From positions 2,916,460 to 2,980,459 of the forward strand of contig CAJINV010000004.1 of assembly GCA_905178155.1 (NCBI GenBank): a DNA stretch of 64,000 nucleotides, given 5' to 3'. Shown here piece by piece: positions 11,753 through 21,203 of this stretch (position 1 is the stretch's first letter; each line of letters opens with the position of its first letter). A program made the position numbers and the translations under genes. The stretch is from Amoebophrya sp. A120. Its lineage: Eukaryota; Sar; Dinophyceae; Syndiniales; Amoebophryaceae. The notes under the pieces are model-generated. The model saw only the letters and a list, made by a program, of their open reading frames with translations, was not told where the DNA came from and searched no databases.

Positions 11753-12229
11753 TTATCCATGGCTTGCTCGGGCTAATACGGGCGAGGACGTGAGGATCAC
11801 ATCAATCGGGTATTTCTCCGCAGATTCTTTACCGAGGGTTACAGTTTGCCAAATCTGGTACGTGCCGTCATCGATGTGTTTCTGAATCTTTTGCCCCTGA
11901 GTCAGTTCGCGGTGATCCTCCATGATTTTTCTTTCTGGCACTTCTACTTTTTTTTTGCCTACTAGAGTTTGATGCCTGAAATCTGTTCGACTCTAAGCCT
12001 TAGAGTTAGACTGAACCTGTTCGACCCCTACTAGAATTTACTTATCAATATTCGGTAAAGGTGAAGGTGTATAGAATCCCAAATGCAATCCAAATCTATA
12101 ACTTCTCGTCCACGACAGGTACGAAAGAGCCTGCGCGACAAGAATTCTTGCCTTGTCAAATAAGTCTGTGATGAACATAGCGCAACGGTTTTCGTTGACT
12201 TTTTGTAGTTTGGCTTTCGTCGCTCGCAT
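11753..12229 (-). CDS. Two candidate exons of an unidentified gene
   Basis: Two minus-strand frames look more protein-like than their surroundings. One starts at an ATG at 12229 (MRATKAKLQKVNEN, then AMFITDLFDKARILVAQAL). The other runs 11753-11941 (MEDHRELTQGQKIQKHIDD, then YPIDVILTSSPVLA) with its own stop. A GT donor after ...VAQALS is plausible, but no acceptor gives a matching phase, so the join is unresolved. They may be separate. I recognise no domain. Confidence 0.25.
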
Positions 12230-12622
12230 GTCAACATATTAAAGGCGAAGAAACTGTCAACAGACTAGCATCCGTCCTCTCTTCTCCGGCATGTCTCGAT
12301 GAAGCCAATTTCGGTGGTACTTGTTCAGCACAAACGCACTCGTCTCGTTTCGCTCAGCCTCCGGAGCGAAACTTCTCTCGCCTCAGCCTCCGGAAAAAAT
12401 GCGGTCTGTCTTTTGTATGCGTCCTTCTCTCGTGGTTGATATTGTTAGACAAACGAAAACAAAAGCTCGACTATATCGCTCGTCGGTGCCCTTTTTTCAG
12501 CAATCACTGTTTTTCACGAACGACGAACTAAAAAAAAAATCGTTTTGAGGTGTGCGTGTGATGTTCTGTAATTATCAACATCCTGTTCGGCACTGGGAAC
12601 ACGGACAAAGAACATCCGGGGA

Positions 12623-14312
12623 AAAATGGCTGCTAACAAAGATCACCGAGCTTCCGGGGAAAAATGGCTGCTAAACCAAATGGCAGCCATTTTCCCCCGG
12701 CTCGTGAAGGGGAAGTACAGGGCGAAAATGGCTGCTAAACCAAATAGCAGCCATTTTGCCCAGCAGGTGGCTCTACCGCAAAGAGCAATTATTTTTCCAT
12801 CCGCGAATTTTCAAAATCTTATTTTTATCGCGTTCGAAAAACCGCGAAACTTCAAAAATTTATTTTTATCACCGGTAAAAAAAAGCACTACACTTATTTT
12901 GTCGGTGGATGGGCGGGTAGGCAAGGAGGACTGGCCGGTCACATGGACCGGCATCACCTTCCGGTGAAAAATGGCTGCTAAACCAAATAGCAGCCATTTT
13001 TCACCTGCTCCTCAAGGGGAGCTCCTAGGGAAAAATGGCTGCTAAACCAAATAGCAGCCATTTTTCACCTGTTCTTCAACGGGAGCTTCCGGGGAAAAAT
13101 GGCTGCTAAACCAAATAGCAGCCATTTTTCACCTGCTCTTCAAGGGGAGCTTCCGGGGAAAAATGGCTGCTAAACCAAATAGCAGCCATTTTTCACCTGC
13201 TCTTCAAGGGGAACTTCCGGGGAAAAATGGCTGCTAAACCAAATAGCAGCCATTTTTCCCCTGCTCTTCAAGGGGAGCTTCCGGGGAAAAATGGCTGCTA
13301 AACCAAATAGCAGCCATTTTTCACCTGCTCTTCAAGGGGAACTTCCGGGGAAAAATGGCTGCTAAACCAAATAGCAGCCATTTTTCCCCGGCTCGTCAAG
13401 GTGCAGGGCGAAAATGGCTGCTAAACCAAATAGCAGCCATTTTGCCCCGCAGGTGGTTCTACCGCAAAGAGCAATTATTTTTCCATCCGCGAATTTTCAA
13501 AATTTTATTTTTATCGCGTTCGAAAAACCGCGAAACTTCAAAAATTTATTTTTATCACCGGTAAAAAAAAGCAATACACTTATTTTGTCGGTGGATGGGC
13601 GGGTAGGCAAGGAGGACTGGCCGGTCACATGGACCGGCATCACCTTCCGGTGAAAAATGGCTGCTAAACCAAATAGCAGCCATTTTTCACCTGCTCCTCA
13701 AGGGGAGCTCCTAGGGAAAAATGGCTGCTAAACCAAATAGCAGCCATTTTTCACCTGTTCTTCAACGGGAGCTTCCGGGGAAAAATGGCTGCTAAACCAA
13801 ATAGCAGCCATTTTTCACCTGCTCTTCAAGGGGAGCTTCCGGGGAAAAATGGCTGCTAAACCAAATAGCAGCCATTTTTCACCTGCTCTTCAAGGGGAAC
13901 TTCCGGGGAAAAATGGCTGCTAAACCAAATAGCAGCCATTTTTCCCCTGCTCTTCAAGGGGAGCTTCCGGGGAAAAATGGCTGCTAAACCAAATAGCAGC
14001 CATTTTTCCCCGCCTCGTCAAGGGGAAGCGCAGGGCGAAAATGGCTGCTAAACCAAATAGCAGCCATTTTGCCGAGGTGCGTCTACCGGAAAGAGCAACT
14101 ATTTTTCCATCCGCGAATTTTCAAAATTCTATTTTTATCGCCTCCAAAAAACCGCGAAACTTTAAAAATTTATTTTTATTGCCGGTAAAAAAAAGCACTA
14201 CACTTATTTTGTCGGTGGGTGGGCGGGTAGGCAAGGTGGACTGGCCGGTCACCTGGACCGGCCTCACCTTCCGGTGAAAAATGGCTGCTAAACCAAATAG
14301 CAGCCATTTTTT
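12623..14312. repeat. Higher-order satellite: 64-bp hairpin units in a 686-bp super-repeat
   Basis: The basic unit is 64 bp and contains a 35-bp hairpin: arm AAAAATGGCTGCTA, loop AACCAAA, and the complementary arm. Full hairpins start at 12659, 12725, 12967, 13031, 13095, 13159, 13223, 13287, 13351, 13411, 13653, 13717, 13781, 13845, 13909, 13973, 14038 and 14277, with a half unit at about 12623. A ~205-bp spacer (about 12760-12965, 13446-13652 and 14073-14276) separates the blocks. Blocks 1 and 2 are offset by exactly 686 bp; block 3 is offset by 627 bp because it has one 64-bp unit fewer and a 5-bp insertion. The hairpin is far better conserved than the spacer. Confidence 0.95.
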
Positions 14313-14665
14313 CCCGGCTCTTCAAGCGGAAGTCGGCGGAGTTGCATGTTGTAGTTCCCTGTGCAGATGGAGGGCTCAAAGTTTGTGACGAACAAGCTGA
14401 CGAAAGTCGCGGCTGCGCGAAATTTTGGTGTCTCCATTGTTTCATATGTGCAGATGGGGTCCTTAAGGAAACTTTCCCACTTCGGCTTCGACTTCACGGT
14501 AATATTCACCTACATCAGCTAGCTATAGCTTCGCTTTAGTACATACTGTTGTTTGATGGTCCTCGTTGTGTGACAACTCTGTTATATTGGTGGCTCTGTT
14601 TTTGTGCAATTGAAATGCTTGGAATCAGGTGGCGAAGTTGAAACACCTCAACCAACCCGCACCAA
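14313..14665. other. Short non-coding stretch after the satellite
   Basis: This is the end of the hairpin array followed by about 340 bases before the stop codon of the GTPase gene, presumably including its 3' UTR. I see no further gene here. Confidence 0.4.
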
Positions 14666-17600
14666 TCAAATGCGCAACTCCAAGACGGGCGCGTCTGCTT
14701 CCTCGTCGTGGTCCTCGATTATTGCAGAGGCGGAAGAAAAATGTTGCTCGGTATCGTCATGACTTGAAATGGCTTCCTCAGGACCAGCTGACGCCTCTTG
14801 GTGTTCCTTTATCCCTCCGTTTGTCGTCGTCTCACCGGACGAACACTTGGCTCCTTTACCGGCAGCAGCTGCATTTACTCTGGCACCACTCCTAGTACCT
14901 CTACATGGCTCATCTTCGTGCACAAGAAACAGACTCGGGTCGACGAAAGGCACTACGTTCTGCGCATGATCCGTGGTCCTCCCGGAGGTGGTGGAGCGGC
15001 TAGTCTCGCAACTACAACGATGGCCTTCGTCTACTTCATGACGGTAAAACTGACCTCCCAACACCCTAGAATTTTCGTTTTCCTCCCCCGCAGCACCAGT
15101 CGATGCAAGTTTTCCGGAGCCGAAAATAGCAGAAGAGAAAGGCGCGGCGGTTGTTGTTCCTGCCTTTCTTGTGCCGCGGTATGGAAATAAGTCGTCTTGT
15201 TTCGACGTCGTTGTACTAGCGTTAGTAAAAGGTCGCATGATCCTACTTGCATCTTCAGGCTGACTACTATCTAGTGGTGCTGCTCCTCCGTGTAGTGTTT
15301 GTTCCCCTGATGAAGTAAATTGGTCAGCACCTCCTCCTCCTGCTGCCACTTCCAGTTCTCCATCTCTCCCACGGCCCTCCCGATCTTCCTCCAGCTTTTC
15401 CCTTTCCGCGCACAAAGCGTACTTCCGATCCCGGTCCCGCAGCAGCTGCACCATTTTTTTCTTCTTCCGGGCCACACTGGACCCCCGGGCGCGGTGGCGG
15501 TGCGAAAATTTCTGCACGCCGTTCACGCACAGCTCCCAGGGCATCATGCTGGGTCGGCGGAACAGTTTAACGCCCTTGGGCACGTGCACCGCGAACTCCT
15601 TGCTGCCGAACCCGCTGACGGCCACCCAACCAAGCCCGGCGATCGCAATGTCGTCCCACGTATCCAGGAAAAAACACCCACTTCCATTGAATTTGTCATG
15701 CAATTCATGCGTAAGTTCCTTTGTTTGTCCTGCAAAAAATGGATGGGTGTTTTTTCCTGGATACCATGCGCGGTGGTTACTGCCGAAGACACGGACGTTG
15801 TGCTTCACAAAGTCGAACTTCGCAAACGTTTCCTTCAGGTGCGGCGGGTAGAAAAAGGACCCCGCCTTCCGCTCCATCGCGTCTTCGGCTTTGCCCGTGT
15901 TGCACACGTGCAAAGTCACGTTTTTCGAGAAGAAGCACGTCACAAACGCGAAGGTGCTCGGCTCCAGCAGGTCAATCCGGGCGAGGGCGCCAATGATCAA
16001 GCTGCGCCCGGGTTTCAGTGCGTATGTGACCGGCTGGAGCTGCGAACGGGGGACTACATCGTACAGGTCTTGCAGACAGTGTTGCGGAAGATTGGTATTT
16101 CCACCGTCAGCAGAACCCTCAAGCTGCTGCTGACTGCCACCCGGCAGCAACTTGCTCGTCATCTGGTGCGTGGAGGGGACGCCTGGTGTGTCGATGAGCT
16201 TGAAATTTCGGGGCAGGGAAAACGACAAGAAATGCGCAGTTGTCCCAGGTAAGGGGGCGCGGGTGATGCCTCCGCAACCCCGCTTCCAGTCGATCGTCGG
16301 AAGGTGTCGATATCCGATGTACTTCAGATATGCAATGCAGATGTTGTAGTATTTTTCAAGTATTCGTCGTACTACTGTTCGCTGCAATCATCCTGCAACA
16401 CAAATTCAAATCAAATCTTCTACCACCTAATGGTAATGCTCATCCATGCTACTCTGTAGCATGACTAAAATTCCAAATTCACATGCGGATCATATATACA
16501 ACTTCTTCATCATTCATAGCAGAAACCGCTCGACAAACGTCGTCTTTCCGGCGTTCACCCGGCCCGTCACGTAGATGTGCTTCTTGTTCTCGATTTCCAT
16601 TTGCTGTTCGGGCGTTAAGAGCTGCAAACCGTTTTCTTTTTTACCGGATGACGACAATGTCGTAGTACTGAAGATATCGTCCTGATGATCACTAACACCA
16701 CCAGTGTTAATAGCGGTCTTTCCTGCCGACAGTTGGTACTTCTTGACACTTCTATTGCGGCCCTGGTCATGCTCATGCTCATCTTCATCATTCCTCGTCC
16801 CACTTCTCTTCTCCTCTTCCTGGTCCAGTGCGTCTGCGATGTAGTACTTGAGGCGCTCTTCCAGCTGGTCAAAATTCCGCTCCGTCGCGGCGGACACGAG
16901 CACGACATCGGCAGACTTCACGTTTCGCACCTGCCGTGCCATGTGCCGCACCCACAGCTTGATCCGCTGCTCGTTGGCTTTCGCGGGAAGTAAATCCAAC
17001 TTGTTCAAGACGAACAAGACGGAGCAGTGGCGGTTCCGGCAGGCCACGTAGAGTTCCGGACAGAGACTCGCTTCGAAATCCAACAGGTCGACGACCTGCA
17101 GCACGACGGAGTGCGGCCGGATCTGCTGCACGATTTTGTCCACAATCTCGTTGGGGTGCTTGTACAAAGCCCCCGTCTCCTCGTCGACCTTGTAAAAGGG
17201 ATTTTGCAACATGGAAATTGGGGAAATCATCGCCGCAGTGGTTGTTTTCTTCCTGGCGCGTTCTACTTGCGGAGGTTTCTCTTTCTTCATATTCTCGTTC
17301 AACTGTCGTGGTACATCGGAAGGGCCGCGGGCCGCACGAGTGGTGTCTGTTATGGTGCGATCTACTGCGACATCACTAGCATCATGCTGCCTCGTTTTTG
17401 ATTCATTGTCATTTTCATTGCTTCTCTTGGTTTCCGCACACTCGGTGTTCTGGACCACTTCCTTTCCCTGACGACTTCCAGGCTCTTTCTCCTCATCTCC
17501 TAACAGTTCTTTATTCCCTCGGCATGTTGATGGCGTCGGCAGCGGCGGCAGGCACTTGTACTGCTGCAGCCGCCAGCAGCGCTGACAGACCAGCAACCTG

Positions 17601-18925
17601 GTCACCTGGCGAAAGCGGTTCTGGTCGTTTCGCGTTACTTCGACGCCATAGGGGACGTCGTCCACGGGTAAGCCCCGCGGGTGCTTCAGAATCCGCTTCC
17701 GGCCGCCGTTGTACTGCGCGCGAATGTGCGCGTCCACGTATCCGGGCTCCGAGGGGCTGCTGGACTGAAACCTGGACCCGCATCCGAGACACCGCTTTGG
17801 CGTCGTGAGCGGCTGCTGCGACGCGAAGGACGCCGTGGCGAAGGGATGGGACGAGAAGGAAGTTGTGGAGCTTCCGGAAGTCGCAGTCAGATCCGCAGCA
17901 CCCTGACACTGTCCATCTTCCGTTCGTTCATCACTTTGGTCAACAGCAGCACGACGATGCATCGACATACTTAAATCTCTGTTTCTGATAATTTCCTCGG
18001 TCGTGCTGGCACTTGCACGAGAGGAAAAATCGCCTCCGCAAGATGTTGAAGTACTAGACGAGCTTGTGGTGCCTATCCCGTAACTTTCGCCGGTAGCAAA
18101 GTCCTCCTCGTACCGCTGGAGCTGTTCGGGATCAACAACTTCCTCATCTTCAGTGCGCTTTTTCCCTTTACTATTCCAAAGACCTCCATGGGAATCCTTG
18201 TTCCTATTTCTACGGAGAAGGTAAGGATCTTCATCTTCCGCAACGGCAATAGTTCTGCCCTGACCGCTCCGCAAATAACGGTCGTATCCGTGTTTAGGTC
18301 CTCGCACGTTGGAGGTTCTTGCATCTGCAGGAGTAGAACTAGACTCTTCGACATATGGTTGATCGTGCTGCTGCAATGGCGGCGGATTTATCCTGCTGCT
18401 GCTGCTGCTTGCTTTTTCATATGTAAACATCGCTCTTCCATGATCTCTCCCTTCATCGTTCGAAACTCGTGATCGTCCTCCGCTACTTCCACGAGCTTCT
18501 TGTCCAGCATGTGCAGCAACATGATGTCCAGTGCTGCCGGACGAGGACCCCCCGCTATTACGAAGAAGACCACTTGTAGCTACAGGTGTGTCCAATGCGG
18601 AGAGCGCGTCACCCTCGTGCTCACAACCGGGTTGTTGAGCGAGTGAAGAGACCGCGCGACAAGACCTGTGCACCACCAGATGGGAGGGGCTAGTTGTAGT
18701 GCAGCAAGATGGACACGAAACTGGTGCGACACGACAGGTCGAATACGACGACGAAGAGGTAGAGGAGGAGCTGCTAGAAGATGTTGAAGTAACCCCAGCC
18801 ACAACTCCGTTCGACGCAATGCTGCAGCATACGGAAGATGCCCGACGACTCAGCGGAGGTCGTCCTAATGATCCAGGAAAATTTCTCGGAATCGCGGCTC
18901 CTGCTCTCATCGTTACCACGTTCAT
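14666..18925 (-). CDS. NOA1: NOA1/YqeH-family circularly permuted GTPase, probably mitochondrial
   Basis: Exons 16519-18925, 15764-16323 and 14666-15655 give 1318 residues. Members of this family bind GTP and assist small ribosomal subunit assembly; eukaryotic members are usually organellar. The N-terminus (MNVVTMRAGAAIPRNFPG...) is basic and hydroxylated like a mitochondrial presequence. A treble-clef zinc finger follows (CLGC about residue 379, CQRC about 447). The G motifs come in the permuted order that marks the family: G4 NKLD (about 641), G5 SAAT (about 678), G1 GRVNAGKTT (about 788), then PGTT and G3 DTPG in exon 2. The C-terminal domain has DIAIAGLGWVAVSG. Both introns are introners, and the first lies just after G1. 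Residues 40-370 and the C-terminal 250 are low-complexity insertions, making it about twice the usual length. Confidence 0.9.
15661..15763. mobile_element. Introner element (103 bp), near-perfect hairpin, in NOA1-like gene
   Basis: The terminal inverted repeat is essentially perfect over about 20 bases (TATCCAGGAAAAAACACCCA). The flanking 5-mers are CCACG (15656-15660) and CCATG (15764-15768). Excision with one 5-mer joins ...NHRAW to DDIAIAGLGW, restoring the conserved family motif. The inserted 108 bases keep the frame open, so the long frame reads straight through it. Confidence 0.88.
16329..16518. mobile_element. Introner element (190 bp) in NOA1-like gene
   Basis: Imperfect terminal inverted repeat (TATGCAATGCAGATGTTGTA against TATGAATGATGAAGAAGTTG). 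The flanks are TCAGA (16324-16328) and GCAGA (16519-16523). Excision joins ...TTFVERFLQ to YIGYRHLPTIDW in frame between the G1 and G2 regions. Confidence 0.8.
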
Positions 18926-19690
18926 CAAGAGAAAGGAAAAGAGCGCCCCTGCAGTTTACCCTGTGGCGGTACCTTTTTTATCGAAACATAGATGGCTAAG
19001 TTGATGTACCATCAAGAAGCGCGATAAATGCAGACATGGATGGTCGTACAGAATCAACTACAACTTCTATTCGTAAACAGATTGCGCCAAATCAGAGCCA
19101 CACCCAGAACAACTACAACGAAGAGACCCAGAAATAGATCCGTATTTCTCTCTCTGCGTGCCTCGGCTTCCGGTGGAGGCAGTCTCGATGGACAATTTCA
19201 AAATTCGCTTGTCCACCTGCTTACGATGATCGGCGGATAAAACGCGAAGGACCACTGAGATGATCGCTTTCTCGAAAGGCCACGATCCACTGCTTCCAAT
19301 CTGACAACTTCATTGAACGTACAAGATCGCTTCATTGCTCTTTACAAAAGAGCTGAGCAGCTGTAGATCTGAATATCTACTGCTGTTCGGCCGAAGATCA
19401 CGCGGATCACAAAACAAAACGAGAGATGAAAAAAGAAAACGAATGATCGCAGCCAGGAGCTTTCCGTCTGTACTTTGGAATTTCTGTTTTCCTTTTCCAC
19501 GAAAATGCTGGCGAACAGGAGAAATTTTCATTTTGTTCCAGCCGCGGTGCAGCCCGCTGGTAGGAGTAGTGTGCTATCCTTCCTTTGCTAGAGAGGAACA
19601 TGTACGACCATCACACCACGGTCTCTCTGTCTTGCAGAAATTCTTGACGCTGCATCATGGAAAAGAAAAACTCAAAAGTAAACCCCCGCC
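18926..19690. other. Intergenic stretch, no gene supported
   Basis: Opposing short frames of similar length on both strands, none with recognisable composition or splice sites. It presumably holds the promoter of the downstream GTPase gene and the 3' end of its neighbour. Confidence 0.4.
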
Positions 19691-20518
19691 TTACGGCATT
19701 TCCAGGTCCTTTTTCTGTACGCACATGCCCTCCACGTAGTCTGGTTCATACGGCTTGGTGCTTTCAAAAATCCGCACCCGCCCGATGCACTGCGGTACGC
19801 AGGAATTGCAGGGGAGCTGCAGCATCTGCTTCTTCTCGCCGCCACCGTGCCACACGCACAAGCACTGCCCGTCGTTGATCTCGACATTGGTTCCCGCACA
19901 GGCTAAGCTGTGTCGCTCGCACTCTGCGCAGGAGGAAACGTAGGCTTTCGTCGTGTCCAGCAGAACGCCCTGACTGATAAACGCGGTCTTGCGGACGCCG
20001 AGTAACAGCTGGTCCTTCTCTGTCACCGTGCACTGGTCGGCGACGAGAATCTCGCTTTTCGTCGCGCTGCGCGTGTTTGTCTCCGAACGCGGACAGCCGC
20101 AAGCGCGTTTCTGCCGCTGGAGGGAAGATGTGCGCAGTTTTTTGGTGGAGGTAGAGGTGGAGGATAAGCCCGAAGCAGTTTGCAGCAGGGAAAGAGGAGA
20201 TTTCGATTTCTTTCCGTCTGCATCTTCTTCTAAAACATCATCGTGTTGTATTACTTCACTCGTGCTGCTGCACACTTGTCCGCAGAAGTCCGCCCCAGAA
20301 TCTTTATGTGCTGGCTCCAACCGTTTCAAGAGACGACGCAAATACCCGAAGCTCTTATCGTTTTTCGATTGGTCACCAACGTCGAGAGCGGCAACGAAAG
20401 GCGTCGTGCCCGGGAGGGTGTGGGTCGTGGCGCTCCACCAGTTCCAGTTGTAGGCACAGATGGCCAAATAAAGCCGCGGTGGAAGGACGAAAAACATTTT
20501 TCGACAAGAGAGTGTCAT
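19691..20518 (-). CDS. Cys-rich protein of unknown function, possibly secreted
   Basis: A frame from the ATG at 20518 gives 275 residues. The first 35 (MTLSCRKMFFVLPPRLYLAI...) are hydrophobic and could be a signal or anchor. Residues 40-150 are Ser/Lys-rich linker. From about 150 on there are 16 or so cysteines in CxC and CxxC arrangements (ACGCPR, SSCAECER, CLCVWHGGG, CNSCVPQCIG), suggesting a disulfide-rich extracellular or zinc-binding domain, ending ...KPYEPDYVEGMCVQKKDLEMP. The start is uncertain. Just upstream, a frame on the same strand (20530-20678) ends at AAG|GTGAGT, a strong donor, so the true gene may begin with an upstream exon and part of the present N-terminus may be intronic. 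I recognise no family. Confidence 0.55.
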   Translation of the reverse strand: MTLSCRKMFFVLPPRLYLAICAYNWNWWSATTHTLPGTTPFVAALDVGDQSKNDKSFGYLRRLLKRLEPAHKDSGADFCGQVCSSTSEVIQHDDVLEEDADGKKSKSPLSLLQTASGLSSTSTSTKKLRTSSLQRQKRACGCPRSETNTRSATKSEILVADQCTVTEKDQLLLGVRKTAFISQGVLLDTTKAYVSSCAECERHSLACAGTNVEINDGQCLCVWHGGGEKKQMLQLPCNSCVPQCIGRVRIFESTKPYEPDYVEGMCVQKKDLEMP

Positions 20519-20529
20519 ACTCACCTTCT

Positions 20530-20678
20530 CCGGCCCCGACACCCCGTAAGAACGGGTCGACTTCTGACGAGTCAGGTGTCAGGATCTCGACCTCAGAAAC
20601 GCGGACCTGGTGCACATTTTGACTAGTGCGGACCGAACTCGGACGCCGAGCTGGCGCCGCGGCCGCCAGGGTGTCCAC
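20530..20678 (-). CDS. Candidate upstream exon ending at a GTGAGT donor
   Basis: The minus-strand frame reads APARRPSSVRTSQNVHQVRV, then VEILTPDSSEVDPFLRG, and meets GAAG|GTGAGT at about 20530. This is the best-looking splice donor in the area. It could be the 5' exon of the Cys-rich gene, but I found no acceptor in matching phase. The frame also continues through the donor for 48 codons. I cannot decide. Confidence 0.3.
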
Positions 20679-21203
20679 TACAGTAACTGGGACGACTACT
20701 TACAGGGGGTTTTATGAAGCCAATGGAGAGATGAAACGGTGAAAGGGGTTTCAACAGCTGACTTTCACTTTTCTTCAGATGCGGAAGGCAAAAGTTCTTG
20801 TGCGCACTTCTTATGTTCTTGTAGAGAACACGCCACGGACAAGGCACTTGCGCAGTCTACCAATCAGCAGGTGCAGGGTAGGTAGTATTTCAGCTGCGAC
20901 TGCCACGACTAGCTTACTTCCGTTTGCGGCGCTGACAACCACGACATTGAGTGCAGTTCATGTTGAACTGATTGCAGTTGCTGTATGATCCGCATCGCCC
21001 TGCTCGCTCCAGAACCACAGACGAGTTTCTCTTGCGATTCGCGATTTTTGCAAAATCGAAAATGTGGATCACCACGGCCACCTCAATCATCCATGTGGTT
21101 TCCGCTTCATTCCAGTTGCGTCGTCGAAAACACAGCTGGGATTTTCAGCGTTGGAACTACTAACGACCTTGACCCTCTTTCAACAGCTGATGAAGTAAGC
21201 ACG
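20679..21203. other. Intergenic stretch, no gene supported
   Basis: Separates the Cys-rich gene from the CEP70-like gene. I see no frame with convincing composition here. Confidence 0.35.

Noticed and set aside
12745-14075. Resemblance of AGCAGCCATTTTGCC at some hairpins to the core of the dinoflagellate spliced leader
   Set aside because: Only about 12 bases agree, the similarity lies inside the hairpin arm and is absent from most units, and the downstream donor of a spliced-leader gene is missing.
12626-14277. A 78-79 codon frame starting in a hairpin unit is open in all three spacer copies
   Set aside because: The four base differences I see between the first two copies within this frame all change amino acids, so there is no sign of purifying selection. 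The ATG is simply part of the hairpin arm, and the same word gives frames on both strands.
12623-14312. CRISPR-like array (regular palindromic repeats)
   Set aside because: Units are adjacent 64-bp tandem repeats whose intervening sequence is itself repeated. There are no unique spacers and no cas genes, and the host is eukaryotic.
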